Shown: positions 8,225 to 16,826, counted from the stretch's first letter. The stretch: DNA of 64,000 bases from Desulfocorpusculum sp964414345 (GCA_964414345.1 CAYPWF010000007.1:1-64000), one strand, 5' to 3'. Notes: generated from the sequence alone by a model not told the origin. Numbers and translations are program-made.

Positions 8225-10015
8225 ATGGCTTCTAGCAAACAGAGGCTGGCCCGCCTGAGAGAACTCATGCATCAAAGGGATCTTGCCGCGTATTTGATCC
8301 CCTCCACGGACGAACATCACAGTGAATACGTGCCCGAGGGAGCCAGGAGACTTAGATGGCTCAGCGGTTTTACCGGCTCGGCCGGGACCATCTTGGTGAC
8401 AGCCAGTGAGGCCTTCCTGTGGACGGACGGGCGTTACCACCTACAGGCCAGCCGGGAGCTGGATCCCCGGGAGTTCACCTTGATGAGGATGGGTGTGCCG
8501 GATGTGCCTGAGCTGGAGGAAGTGGTTTGCACCAAAGTGAAGGCTGGCCAAAAGGTGGGACTGGATCCCAAGCTGTTCTCAATACAGGAATTCACCAAGC
8601 TTAAAGGGCGCTTGGAGCTCTTCGGAATAGAGTTGTTTCCCCTGGAAGAGAACCTTGTGGACCTGCTTTGGGAAAAACGCCCCCCTTTGCCTGAGGGTTA
8701 CATCTGGCACTTGGATGAATCTTTCGCGGGCATGGAAGTGGTTGAGAAGCTTAGGCTCGTAAGAGAGGAATTGGGCAGGCGGGGTGGGGGAGTCTTGGTG
8801 CTTGGGGCTTTGGACGAGATAGCATGGCTTTTGAACCTGAGAGGCTCGGATGTGCCTTACAATCCCGTCTTCCAAGGCTACGTGTTGCTGACCCAAGAAG
8901 AGGCTCTACTGTTCGTGGAGACCACAAAGCTGACCCCTGAGGCCCGCCGAAAACTCTCCCCTTGGGTAAAGATCCAGCCTTACCAAGACATGGGGAAGTT
9001 CCTCGTGAAGTTGGCTGCAAAGAGGGGGCGGGTGATGGCGGATCCTGCAAACACAAGCCAATGGGTCAAGGAGCTTTTGCAAAAGGGGGCTCGGGTTATA
9101 GAACATCCAAGCCCGGTCGCCTTCTTGAAGGCAGTCAAGAACCCGGTGGAAAGAGCAGGCATGGCCGCTTGTCACCAAAGGGACGGTTTGGCCATGGTTC
9201 GCTTTCTGCGCTGGTTGGAAGAGCAAGTCCCCAGGGCCAGGATCACAGAGACACAGGCCGCCAGGCACCTGGATCAGCTTAGAGCCTCTTTGGATTATTA
9301 TGCAGGGCCCAGCTTTGAGACCATAGTGGCCTACGGCCCCAACGGGGCTGTAATCCACTATAGGCCTTCACCCGAAACCGACCTGGAGCTTCGTCCAAAA
9401 GGAATTCTCCTTGTGGACTCAGGTGCCCACTACCTGGATGGCACAACCGATGTGACCAGGACCGTGGCTTTGGGCAGGCCCACAGCCCTGGAGAAAGAGC
9501 GGTTCACCAGGGTCTTGAAAGGACACATATTGCTGGCCCAGATGCGTTTCCCCAGAGGGACTACAGGCAAGCAGCTGGATGCTTTGGCCCGCACTTACCT
9601 GTGGGAGGTGGGATTAGACTACAGGCACGGCACGGGCCATGGGATAGGCTGTTACCTAAACGTGCATGAGGGCCCCCAGTCCATATCCCCCAAAGACACT
9701 GGGGTGCCACTCCTGGAAGGTATGTTCGTGAGCAATGAGCCTGGGTACTACCAGGAAGGGGCCTTTGGAATACGTATAGAAAACGTGATGATGGTGGAAA
9801 AAGAGCAGGAGCTGGAGACAGACTATGGGCCTTTTCTTAGATTCAAGACTGTGACCATGGTGCCTTTGGACAGAAAGCTCATCAACCCAAAACTTCTCAA
9901 CCCCCGGGAGCGGGCCTGGCTGAACCAGTATCACCAGGAGGTAAAGAAGGCCCTGCTTGCTGAGCTGGAGCCTGAGGAAGCAGATTGGCTGGAAAAGGCC
10001 ACCAGCCCATTGTGA
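8225..10015 (+). CDS. Xaa-Pro aminopeptidase, three-domain M24B type
   Basis: A 596-residue metallopeptidase that removes an N-terminal residue preceding proline. Length and layout match the long form: two creatinase-like N-terminal domains (about residues 1-300), the M24 pita-bread domain and a short C-terminal extension. The dinuclear metal ligands are D398 and D409 (VDSGAHYLDGTTDVTR), H472 (GTGHGIG), E505 (NEPGYY) and E519 (RIENV). The frame is open from an ATG at 8192, but GAGAGAGG lies 6 nt before the ATG at 8225 and the protein then begins MASSKQRLARLRELM, typical of the family. No signal peptide is seen, so it is cytoplasmic. It is monocistronic, with repeat copies on both sides. Confidence 0.93.
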   Translation: MASSKQRLARLRELMHQRDLAAYLIPSTDEHHSEYVPEGARRLRWLSGFTGSAGTILVTASEAFLWTDGRYHLQASRELDPREFTLMRMGVPDVPELEEVVCTKVKAGQKVGLDPKLFSIQEFTKLKGRLELFGIELFPLEENLVDLLWEKRPPLPEGYIWHLDESFAGMEVVEKLRLVREELGRRGGGVLVLGALDEIAWLLNLRGSDVPYNPVFQGYVLLTQEEALLFVETTKLTPEARRKLSPWVKIQPYQDMGKFLVKLAAKRGRVMADPANTSQWVKELLQKGARVIEHPSPVAFLKAVKNPVERAGMAACHQRDGLAMVRFLRWLEEQVPRARITETQAARHLDQLRASLDYYAGPSFETIVAYGPNGAVIHYRPSPETDLELRPKGILLVDSGAHYLDGTTDVTRTVALGRPTALEKERFTRVLKGHILLAQMRFPRGTTGKQLDALARTYLWEVGLDYRHGTGHGIGCYLNVHEGPQSISPKDTGVPLLEGMFVSNEPGYYQEGAFGIRIENVMMVEKEQELETDYGPFLRFKTVTMVPLDRKLINPKLLNPRERAWLNQYHQEVKKALLAELEPEEADWLEKATSPL

Positions 10016-10072
10016 AGAGATTCAGTCATCGCCATGCAGGGAGCTTACTTTGAACTGCCAAGCGTGTTTTAG

Positions 10073-10265
10073 CCCGGATTACTCCCCAAAGCCGGTAAGT
10101 TTGGGGGTCAAGCCCCCAAGCCCCCGGCACGCTTCGACATATTCCGACTCAACCCAGGACGGAATCTGAAACCCAAAGGTAGGGTGCTCTTGAGTCTGGA
10201 GTGGTTCATGCAAATATGTCACTAAGATAGCGGGCATTATCCACTCCTCCTGAATAATGCGGGCC
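10073..10265 (+). repeat. Dispersed ~190-bp repeat, copy 3 (full length, reference copy)
   Basis: The left end is CCCGGATTACTCCCCAAAGC. The right end, read from the other strand, is GGCCCGCATTATTCAG, so the termini are imperfect inverted repeats. Internal hairpins are TTTGGGGGTCAAGCCCCCAA near 10100 and GCGGGCATTATCC...GAATAATGCGGGC at the right end. The stretch TGGGTTGAGTCGGAATATG (minus strand) is shared with the copy at 55787. It lies between the aminopeptidase and the Fur-family regulator. Confidence 0.85.
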
Positions 10266-10364
10266 AGAAGAGAAACTTGGGCCACAGAAAAAATCTGTAG
10301 TGGGGGGTTGACTCTCAGAGGCAGGGAGCTTTAACTGCAATTAGTTATCGTTTGCGAGATTACA

Positions 10365-10781
10365 ATGAGGCACAAAAAAGAAATGGTTTTGACCCCCCAG
10401 AGGGAGCTCATAATCCAAGAGCTTAGGTCTGCAAAAGATCATCCTACGGCCGACGAGCTCTTCCAACGGGTGCGAACCAAGCTGCCTCGCATAAGTTTGG
10501 CTACAGTTTACAGGAACCTTGAGACCATGTCCCGAGCAGGACTCATAAGAAAGATAGAGGTCGCAGGCTCACAGAAACGTTTTGACGGAAGCCTTTCCCC
10601 CCACTTTCACATGCGATGCGTCAAGTGCGGAAAAGTCATGGATGCCCCCCTTGAGCTGCCGCAAGTGACTTCGGAGATCCCTAGGCAGATCCAGGGGCAT
10701 AAGGTTGTGGGACACAACTTGGAGATACTGGTGATTTGCATTTCTTGTAAGGGGGTTGAGCTACCCGAATCAAAGGCATGA
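10365..10781 (+). CDS. Fur-family transcriptional regulator (PerR-like)
   Basis: A 138-residue regulator with a winged-helix DNA-binding domain (residues 1-80: LTPQRELIIQELRSAKDHPTA, then ISLATVYRNLETM) and a C-terminal metal-binding and dimerisation domain. Two CXXC pairs (RCVKCG and ICISCK) form the structural zinc site. HFHMRC supplies regulatory-site histidines. The genes that follow immediately all handle peroxide, superoxide or iron (rubrerythrin, thiol peroxidase, desulfoferrodoxin, ferritin, rubredoxin). A PerR-type peroxide or iron sensor controlling its own operon is therefore the best reading. TTGACT at 10308 may be a -35 element, but no good -10 box accompanies it. Confidence 0.85.
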   Translation: MRHKKEMVLTPQRELIIQELRSAKDHPTADELFQRVRTKLPRISLATVYRNLETMSRAGLIRKIEVAGSQKRFDGSLSPHFHMRCVKCGKVMDAPLELPQVTSEIPRQIQGHKVVGHNLEILVICISCKGVELPESKA

Positions 10782-10797
10782 AGGAGGTAAGCAGAGA

Positions 10798-11370
10798 ATG
10801 GAATTGAAGGGCACAAGAACTGAAAGGAATTTGCTGGCCGCTTTTGCCGGGGAGTCCCAGGCGCGGAATCGTTACACCTACTTTGCCAGCCAGGCCAAGA
10901 AAGAGGGCTACGAGCAAATAGCCTGGATCTTTCAAGAGACCGCAGATCAGGAAAAGGAACATGCCAAACGTTTTTTCGGCTTCCTGGAGGGCGGGGAACT
11001 GGAGGTTTCGGCTGCTTTCCCTGCCGGGAAGGTGGGCAGCTCCCTGGAGAATCTCCTGGCTGCAGCAGAAGGCGAAAACTACGAGCACAGCTCCTTGTAT
11101 CCCGGATTTGCTCAGGTGGCCAGGGAGGAAGGGTTTGATTCCATTGCACAGGTCTTCGATGCCGTCTCGGTGGCCGAGAAACAGCATGAGAAGCGCTACC
11201 GGGACCTTGCCCGCAACATTGAAAAGGGGCTGGTCTTCAAAAAGAGCCAACCTGTTGTCTGGAGATGCAGGAACTGCGGCTATTTGCATCAAGGCACCCA
11301 AGCCCCGGATACCTGTCCGGCTTGTGCCCACCCAAGAGCATATTACGAGCTTTTGGGAGAAAATTACTGA
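10798..11370 (+). CDS. rbr: Rubrerythrin
   Basis: A 190-residue peroxide-scavenging protein. The N-terminal diiron four-helix bundle has the paired motifs FAGESQARNRYTYFA and ETADQEKEHAKRFF, then AEGENYEHS and AEKQHEKRYRDL. The C-terminal rubredoxin-like domain binds iron with CRNCGYLHQG and CPACAHP. It reduces hydrogen peroxide to water using electrons from rubredoxin, encoded at 12925. Start 10798 is chosen because AAGGAGG lies 10 nt upstream; an in-frame ATG at 10756 is inside the regulator gene and has no ribosome site. Confidence 0.96.
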   Translation: MELKGTRTERNLLAAFAGESQARNRYTYFASQAKKEGYEQIAWIFQETADQEKEHAKRFFGFLEGGELEVSAAFPAGKVGSSLENLLAAAEGENYEHSSLYPGFAQVAREEGFDSIAQVFDAVSVAEKQHEKRYRDLARNIEKGLVFKKSQPVVWRCRNCGYLHQGTQAPDTCPACAHPRAYYELLGENY

Positions 11371-11440
11371 GAGAGCCCGCAGGGGATTCCAAGAGGTGAG
11401 CAAGACCCTCAACCCACGGGAACAAAGGGAGATCGGGAAA

Positions 11441-11959
11441 ATGAAAGAGAGAAGAAATGTCATAACCTTCCAGGGAAATCCTCTGGTCCTCCTGGGGGAG
11501 GAGCCCAAAATAGGAGAGAAAGCCCCTGATTTTCAGGTCTTGGGTACAAACCTCTCTCCAGTAAGCTTGAGTTCTTTGGCAGGAAAGAGCATTGTGATCT
11601 GTTCCGTGCCCTCCCTGGACACTCCTGTTTGTGACATGCAGACCCGCAGGTTCAATCAGGAGGCCACAGCCCTGGGGCCCGAGGTGGAGATACTCACCAT
11701 AAGTATGGATTTGCCCTTTGCCCAGAGGCGTTGGTGCGCCGCAGCAGGTGTGGACAGGGTGAGGACTTTATCAGACCACAGGGATGCAAGTTTCGGACTG
11801 GCCTACGGTGCCCTGATCAAGGAGCTGAGGCTCTTGACCAGGGCCGTTTTTGTTGTGGATGCCAAGGGGATTCTAAAGTACGCCCAGTGGGTAAAGGAGA
11901 TAACCCAGGAGCCTGATTACCAAGAGGTCCTAAAAGAGATCAAGGCCTTGATCGGATAG
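11441..11959 (+). CDS. tpx: Thiol peroxidase (peroxiredoxin, Tpx family)
   Basis: A 172-residue atypical two-cysteine peroxiredoxin that reduces hydroperoxides with thioredoxin. The peroxidatic Cys64 lies in SLDTPVCDMQTRRFN and the resolving Cys99 in QRRWCAAAGV. The spacing matches the C61/C95 pair of E. coli Tpx. The segment GEKAPDFQV is the family N-terminal block. The ATG at 11441 has GGGAGATCGGG upstream. A much longer open frame from 10961 overlaps rubrerythrin in another frame and is not credible. It is the third gene of the oxygen-defence operon. Confidence 0.95.
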   Translation: MKERRNVITFQGNPLVLLGEEPKIGEKAPDFQVLGTNLSPVSLSSLAGKSIVICSVPSLDTPVCDMQTRRFNQEATALGPEVEILTISMDLPFAQRRWCAAAGVDRVRTLSDHRDASFGLAYGALIKELRLLTRAVFVVDAKGILKYAQWVKEITQEPDYQEVLKEIKALIG

Positions 11960-12010
11960 GCCCAGCGCAAACTATAGGGATGCTCAAAACAGAATGAAAG
12001 GAGGCAAGCC

Positions 12011-12385
12011 ATGGCGGAAAAACTGGAGGTTTACAAGTGTGAGGTTTGCGGGAACATGGTGGAGGTGCTCCACGGTGGTGTGGGAGAGTTGGTTTGCTGC
12101 GGTCAGCCCATGAAGCTCTACCGGGAAAATACTGTGGATGCGTCTCTTGAGAAACATGTGCCGGTTCTAGAGCACACCCAAGAGGGGATCAAGGTGAAGG
12201 TGGGCAGCGTCCCCCATCCAATGGAGGAAAAGCATTTCATAGAGTGGGTTGAACTCATAGTAGGGGACAAGGCCTACAGGCAGTTCCTAAAACCTGGGGA
12301 GTCACCCGAGGCTTTCTTCCAGGTCAAGGCCCCCCAGGCCACAGCCAGAGAGTACTGCAACCTGCACGGCGTGTGGAAGGGGTGA
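12011..12385 (+). CDS. dfx: Desulfoferrodoxin (2Fe superoxide reductase)
   Basis: A 124-residue superoxide reductase. The N-terminal desulforedoxin-like centre I is complete (C10, C13, C29, C30), so this is the class I two-iron form rather than neelaredoxin. Centre II, the catalytic Fe(His)4Cys site, is H49, H69, H75, H119 and C116. The catalytic E47-K48 pair is present in LEKHVP. The protein reduces superoxide to peroxide without making oxygen and takes electrons from rubredoxin, encoded two genes downstream. GGAGGC precedes the start by about 6 nt. Confidence 0.97.
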   Translation: MAEKLEVYKCEVCGNMVEVLHGGVGELVCCGQPMKLYRENTVDASLEKHVPVLEHTQEGIKVKVGSVPHPMEEKHFIEWVELIVGDKAYRQFLKPGESPEAFFQVKAPQATAREYCNLHGVWKG

Positions 12386-12391
12386 TGGGAC

Positions 12392-12928
12392 ATGCTTACC
12401 GAGCGGATGGAAAAGGCCCTTAACGAGCAGCTCAACTGGGAGTTTTTCTCCTCTTATCTGTACATGTCCATGTCAGGGTATTTTCACAGCCTGGGACTTC
12501 CTGGCTTTGCCAACTGGATGAAGGTGCAGGCCTTGGAGGAACTGACTCACGCCGGGAGGTTCTTCTCCTTCCTGAATGAGAGGGGTGGTCGGGTTCGTTT
12601 GGGTGCGGTGGAGGCCCCGGCCTGGGAGTGGGAATCACCCTTGGCGGCTTTTCAGGAGGCCTTGAAGCACGAGCAAAAAGTGACTAGCAGGATAAACTCT
12701 CTGGTGGACTTGGCGAGGGAAGAGCGGGATCATGCCACAGAGATATTTCTGCAGTGGTTTGTCACAGAGCAGGTGGAGGAGGAGTCTTCGGCCACTGAGG
12801 TCATCCAGAAGCTCAGACTCGTGGGTGAGCATCCGGCAAGCCTGTTTCACCTGGATCGGGAACTGGGAACCCGGCTCTTCGTAATGCCTCCCGGTGGCAC
12901 GGGCCAGCCTAAGGAGGCGCAGGCATGA
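12392..12928 (+). CDS. ftn: Ferritin (non-haem, FtnA-like)
   Basis: A 178-residue iron-storage ferritin with a four-helix bundle. Ferroxidase residues are visible in ALNEQLNWEFFSSYLYMSM (helix A Glu), ALEELTHAGRFF (Glu and His of helix B) and EQKV/FVTEQVEEE further on. It lacks the haem-ligand pattern of bacterioferritin. Six nt separate it from desulfoferrodoxin, and its stop overlaps the rubredoxin start. In this operon it would sequester Fe(II), limiting Fenton chemistry while the other products remove peroxide and superoxide. Confidence 0.93.
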   Translation: MLTERMEKALNEQLNWEFFSSYLYMSMSGYFHSLGLPGFANWMKVQALEELTHAGRFFSFLNERGGRVRLGAVEAPAWEWESPLAAFQEALKHEQKVTSRINSLVDLAREERDHATEIFLQWFVTEQVEEESSATEVIQKLRLVGEHPASLFHLDRELGTRLFVMPPGGTGQPKEAQA

Positions 12929-13101
12929 GCGCGGAGCAAAAATACCAGTGTCCGGGTGCCACTTGTGGTTATATATACGATCCCAAGCGAGGGGACAAGA
13001 AGGGTAAGATTCCTCCCGGCACCCCCTTCCAGGATCTTCCTGAGGACTGGAAATGTCCCTTGTGCGGCATAGGCAAGAAGTTCTTCAAACCAGTTGCTTG
13101 A
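12925..13101 (+). CDS. Rubredoxin with CX4C first knuckle
   Basis: A short gene of 58 codons beginning at an ATG that overlaps the ferritin stop (ATGA). The protein begins MSAEQKYQCPGATCGYIYDP and ends PFQDLPEDWKCPLCGIGKKFF. Iron ligands are C9, C14, C44 and C47. The second pair is the standard CPLCG, but the first pair is separated by four residues instead of two, as reported for a minority class (Rd-2 type) in sulfate reducers. It is the likely one-electron donor for rubrerythrin, desulfoferrodoxin and the flavo-diiron protein at 15633. AAGGAGG lies 8 nt before the start. Confidence 0.95.
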   Translation: MSAEQKYQCPGATCGYIYDPKRGDKKGKIPPGTPFQDLPEDWKCPLCGIGKKFFKPVA

Positions 13102-13105
13102 ACCA

Positions 13106-13290
13106 AGCCCGCATTGTTCACCAAGGGTGGATAATGCGGGCTGGTCAATTATCTCTCCAGGGATTTGAAGCCTGAGAGTTCCGGTCGGGATCTCCAAGCC
13201 TGCCATGAAATGAGACTGTGGCTCCCCGACAGGGTAAACTAGGACAAGTGTCCAGAATATTGACCTCGGGGGGGTCTGCCCCCGAGGTTC
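13106..13290 (-). repeat. Dispersed repeat, copy 4 (inverted), starting with a 17-bp hairpin
   Basis: The copy starts 5 nt after the rubredoxin stop. AGCCCGCATTGTTCACC (13106-13122) pairs with GGTGGATAATGCGGGCT (13126-13142) as RNA over 17 bp with two G-U pairs and a 3-nt loop. Near 13250-13288 are GAATATTGACC and a G-rich hairpin CTCGGGGG...CCCCCGAG, matching the other end of the family. The hairpin could end or stabilise the oxygen-defence transcript; no T-tract follows. Confidence 0.7.
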
Positions 13291-13305
13291 TGTCAGGAGG
13301 CAGCC

Positions 13306-15402
13306 ATGGCCGAGGGGATGGAAGCCCAAGAGCGAAAGAATCGACTCTCTTCACAGAAAAGCCCCTATCTTCTCCAGCACGCAGAAAATCCGGTGGACTG
13401 GTATCCTTGGGGGGATGAGGCCTTTGCCAAGGCCAAGGCAGAGCAGAAGCCTATCTTTCTCTCTGTGGGCTACGCCACCTGCCATTGGTGTCACGTGATG
13501 GCCCATGAATGTTTTGAGGACCAAGCCATAGCCAGAATCCTCAATCAGTTTTTTGTGTCAATCAAAGTGGACCGGGAGGAAAGACCCGATGTGGACCAGG
13601 TTTACATGAGCGCCTGCCAGGCCCTCACCGGCCGAGGGGGCTGGCCCCTTTCCGTTTTTCTGACCCATGAGGGGAAGCCTTTTTTTGCTGGCACATATTT
13701 CCCCAAGGTAAGCAGAATGGGTCTTCCGGGTTTCGGAGAGCTGCTACTGAATATCGCCAACCTTTGGCGCACAGACAGGCCAAGAGTGCTCAAGGCGGCC
13801 TCGGAGGTGGTACAAGCACTTGATCAGCTTCGAGAGGCCTCTTTGCAAAACCCACAGTCCCTGGACGAACAGCTGCTTCGAAAGGCTTATGAAGGCTTGT
13901 CCCGAATTTACGACACTCGTTTTGGGGGGTTCGGTCAAGCTCCCAAATTTCCCACCCCGCACCAGCTCTATTTTCTCCTTAGATGGCACGCCAGAAGCGG
14001 CCAAAAATTGGCCCTGGAAATGGTGAAAGAGACCTTGAAGAGCATGCGCAGGGGGGGGATTTTTGACCAGGTGGGATTAGGCTTTCACCGCTATTCGGTG
14101 GATGAGAGATGGCTTGTGCCCCATTTTGAAAAAATGCTCTACGACCAGGCCCTTCTAATGACGGCCTACTGCGAGCTCTTCCAGGTCACCGGGGAGTCCA
14201 TGTTGGCTAGGGTGGCCAGGGAGATAGCCCACTATGTGCTTGGGGATCTTAGGGGGAGCCAAGGCGGGTTCTATTGTGCCGAGGACGCTGACAGTGAGGG
14301 CAGGGAGGGTGCCTATTACCTTTGGAGGCCGGATGAGGTCAGATCAGTTCTGGGCCAGGAACTGGGAGACCTGATGTGCCAGGCCTATGGTATTACCCCT
14401 GAGGGGAACTTTGAGGAAGGCGCAAGCATAGCCCATCTGCCTTTGGAACCAGATACACTGGCCTCGAGGCATGGTGTGAGCCTGCAAGAACTGCAGGAGC
14501 GTCTGGAAGCAGGCAGGAGGCTTCTTTTGGAGGCTCGCAGGGCAAGGCCCAGGCCTCTCAAAGACGACAAGATTCTTTCTGGCTGGAACGGATTGATGAT
14601 AGCCGCTTTGGCCAAAGCCTCTTGGGTCCTGCCAGAGCCTGCATATGCTGAGGCTGCGGCTGAATCGGCTCGTTTTGTGCTGGAACGGATGAGAGACTCT
14701 AAGGGACTACTGCTTCGTCGCTGGAGAGATGGGGAGGCGGCACAAGAGGGGTGCTTGGAGGATTACGCCGCCATGGTCTGGGGACTTCTGGAGCTTTACG
14801 AGGCCACACTGGAAGTGGAGTGGCTTGAGAAGGCATGGGAGTTGAACAGTCTAATGTTGGATCTTTTCTGGGATCAGGAAGGAGGGGGTCTGTACTTTAC
14901 TTCCCAAGAGGCTGAGCCCCTCATCTCCAGGCCTAAAGAGGCCCATGACGGAGCTATCCCTTCTGGGAATTCCATGGCCGCCATGAATCTGGCCCGCCTG
15001 GGCCGCCTATTGGGCAGACCTGAGCTGGAGGAGAAGGCCTGGGCCACTCTCAAGGCCTTCTCCGGTTCTTTGGCTCGGGTTCCCGTGGCCTACACTCACA
15101 TGCTCCTTGCCCTGGATTTCTTGCTGGGCCCAGGTCAGGAAGTGGTCATAGCAGGCCAACCCCAGGACCAGGTCACATCCGAGATGCTCAAGCACCTAAG
15201 GAGAGGTTTTAATCCTAGCCGGGTCTTGCTCTTAAAAGAAAAAGGGGAGAAAGGCCGAAGGCTCGGAGCACTGGCTCCTTATGTAATCTCAATGGAACCT
15301 GGATCCTCAGGGGCCAAGGCCTACGTGTGCGGGAATAACTCCTGCAGAGAGCCTGTCTCAAGCCCGGGAGAATTAGCCGGCCTTTTGGGAAGAACGGCTT
15401 GA
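13306..15402 (+). CDS. Thioredoxin-domain protein of the DUF255/YyaL (SSP411) family
   Basis: A 698-residue protein. The N-terminal thioredoxin-like domain carries C59-H-W-C62 in VGYATCHWCHVMAHECF. It is followed by the family blocks VDREERPDVDQVYM, GRGGWPLSVFLTHEGKPFFAGTYFP and, later, FGGFGQAPKFP. The remainder forms an (alpha/alpha)6-barrel of the N-acylglucosamine-2-epimerase/glycosidase type; YEKMLYDQALL-like HFEKMLYDQALL is visible near residue 275. The reaction is not established for this family. The start has AGGAGGC upstream. No signal peptide is seen. It is separated from the oxygen-defence operon by a repeat copy. Confidence 0.9.
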   Translation: MAEGMEAQERKNRLSSQKSPYLLQHAENPVDWYPWGDEAFAKAKAEQKPIFLSVGYATCHWCHVMAHECFEDQAIARILNQFFVSIKVDREERPDVDQVYMSACQALTGRGGWPLSVFLTHEGKPFFAGTYFPKVSRMGLPGFGELLLNIANLWRTDRPRVLKAASEVVQALDQLREASLQNPQSLDEQLLRKAYEGLSRIYDTRFGGFGQAPKFPTPHQLYFLLRWHARSGQKLALEMVKETLKSMRRGGIFDQVGLGFHRYSVDERWLVPHFEKMLYDQALLMTAYCELFQVTGESMLARVAREIAHYVLGDLRGSQGGFYCAEDADSEGREGAYYLWRPDEVRSVLGQELGDLMCQAYGITPEGNFEEGASIAHLPLEPDTLASRHGVSLQELQERLEAGRRLLLEARRARPRPLKDDKILSGWNGLMIAALAKASWVLPEPAYAEAAAESARFVLERMRDSKGLLLRRWRDGEAAQEGCLEDYAAMVWGLLELYEATLEVEWLEKAWELNSLMLDLFWDQEGGGLYFTSQEAEPLISRPKEAHDGAIPSGNSMAAMNLARLGRLLGRPELEEKAWATLKAFSGSLARVPVAYTHMLLALDFLLGPGQEVVIAGQPQDQVTSEMLKHLRRGFNPSRVLLLKEKGEKGRRLGALAPYVISMEPGSSGAKAYVCGNNSCREPVSSPGELAGLLGRTA

Positions 15403-15632
15403 GGTTGCCTCAAGGCTTGGAAGTGAATCTGCCCTATTTAATGGTGGTTTGGGGCTGTGGCCTTGGCGGTAAAAGCTCTCTAGGAAAACTCCACACAAGA
15501 TATTCATGGGATTTGCCGGGCATCGGGGCTTCGAGCGGATGTTGGCAGGTCTTGGGCCTGGTGTTGCAGTTCCTAGCAAATGTTGCAAAATAAATAAAAT
15601 GAGGTTGTGAATCCTATGTTGCGGAGGCTGGC

Positions 15633-16826
15633 ATGGGGAAGATAGAACTGAAAGAGGATATCTACTGGGTGGGTGCAATAGACTGGAATTTAAGGGACTT
15701 CCATGGTTATTCCACCCCTGAAGGAACAACCTACAATTCTTTTTTGGTCTTGGATGAGAAAGTCACTCTGTTTGATACGGTGAAAAAGGGTTTCAAAGAG
15801 GACTTACTCAGAAGGATCTCGGCTGTAATAGATCCCAAGAAGATCGATTACGTGGTAGTGAATCATGTGGAGATGGATCACTCAAGCTGCCTTCCTGAGA
15901 TCATGGAAATCTGCCGACCCAAGAAGCTTTTTTGCTCTTCCAGGGGTAAACAGGCCCTCTTGCAGCACTATCATAGAACGGAGTGGCCTTACGAAGTGGT
16001 GGAGACAGGCCAGAAGCTGAGCCTGGGGAGACGCACTGTAAACTTCATAGAGACCCGGATGTTGCATTGGCCGGACAGCATGTTTTCATATCTTGAGGAA
16101 GACAGAGTTCTCATATCCAGCGATGCTTTCGGCCAGCACTGGGCCACCAGCGAGCGTTTCGACGACCAGGTGGGCAAAGCCGAGCTCATGGAGCATGCGG
16201 CCAAGTACTATGCCAACATACTTCTCCTTTACTCACCTTTGGTTCAGAAGCTCCTAAGCACGGTGCGGGAGATGGGCTTGCAGGTGGAGATCATAGCTCC
16301 GGACCATGGCATTATTTGGCGAAAGGATCCGGGAGCCATCTTGGAGGCCTATGATTCTTGGAGCCAGCAGAAAAGATCTTCCAAAGCCTTGGTGGTGTAC
16401 GACACCATGTGGGAAAGCACGGCCGCCATGGCCCGAGCCATCGCCGACGGACTAATGCAGGAGGGGGTGAGCGTGCAGGTGATGGACCTGCGTTTCAATC
16501 ATAGAAGCGATGTGATGACTCAGGTGCTGGATGCTTCGGCCTTGATATGTGGCTCTTCAACGCTCAACAACGGTATGCTTCCCAGGATGGCAGACCTCCT
16601 GCACTACATTCGAGGTCTGAAACCCCAGAACAAGATAGGGGCTGCCTTCGGATCCTATGGATGGAGCGGGGAAGGAGTACGAATGGTGGAGCAGGCGCTC
16701 CAAGACATGAAGGTGGAGATCGCATTGCCCTCCATCAAGGTTCAATACGTCCCGAACGAGGACTCCCTTGGAGAGTGCGTGGAAATGGGAAGAAAGATGG
16801 GGCGCCTGGTGCTGGAGAGGGGATGA
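15633..16826 (+). CDS. fprA: Flavo-diiron protein (A-type flavoprotein, FprA/ROO)
   Basis: A 397-residue oxygen or nitric-oxide reductase. The N-terminal metallo-beta-lactamase-like domain holds the diiron site: H78, E80, D82 and H83 in NHVEMDHSSCLPE, H145 in MLHWPDSMF, an Asp in ISSDAFG and a His in APDHGIIW. The C-terminal flavodoxin domain starts near residue 252 (ALVVYDTMWESTAAMA), with FMN-binding CGSSTLNNGML and GSYGWSGEGV. There is no rubredoxin extension, so it should use separate rubredoxin, such as that at 12925, as donor. The 230 nt upstream hold no other gene; AAAATA near 15587 may be part of an AT-rich promoter, without a strong consensus. Confidence 0.95.
   Translation: MGKIELKEDIYWVGAIDWNLRDFHGYSTPEGTTYNSFLVLDEKVTLFDTVKKGFKEDLLRRISAVIDPKKIDYVVVNHVEMDHSSCLPEIMEICRPKKLFCSSRGKQALLQHYHRTEWPYEVVETGQKLSLGRRTVNFIETRMLHWPDSMFSYLEEDRVLISSDAFGQHWATSERFDDQVGKAELMEHAAKYYANILLLYSPLVQKLLSTVREMGLQVEIIAPDHGIIWRKDPGAILEAYDSWSQQKRSSKALVVYDTMWESTAAMARAIADGLMQEGVSVQVMDLRFNHRSDVMTQVLDASALICGSSTLNNGMLPRMADLLHYIRGLKPQNKIGAAFGSYGWSGEGVRMVEQALQDMKVEIALPSIKVQYVPNEDSLGECVEMGRKMGRLVLERG

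Noticed and set aside
7930..8268. Minus-strand 112-codon frame before the aminopeptidase
   Set aside because: It starts inside the aminopeptidase coding region, includes a repeat remnant and shows no known domain.
10079..10285. Minus-strand 68-codon frame as a small protein gene
   Set aside because: It coincides with a full repeat copy, has no ribosome site, and its homologous frame in the copy at 55787 is out of phase after a 1-nt difference.
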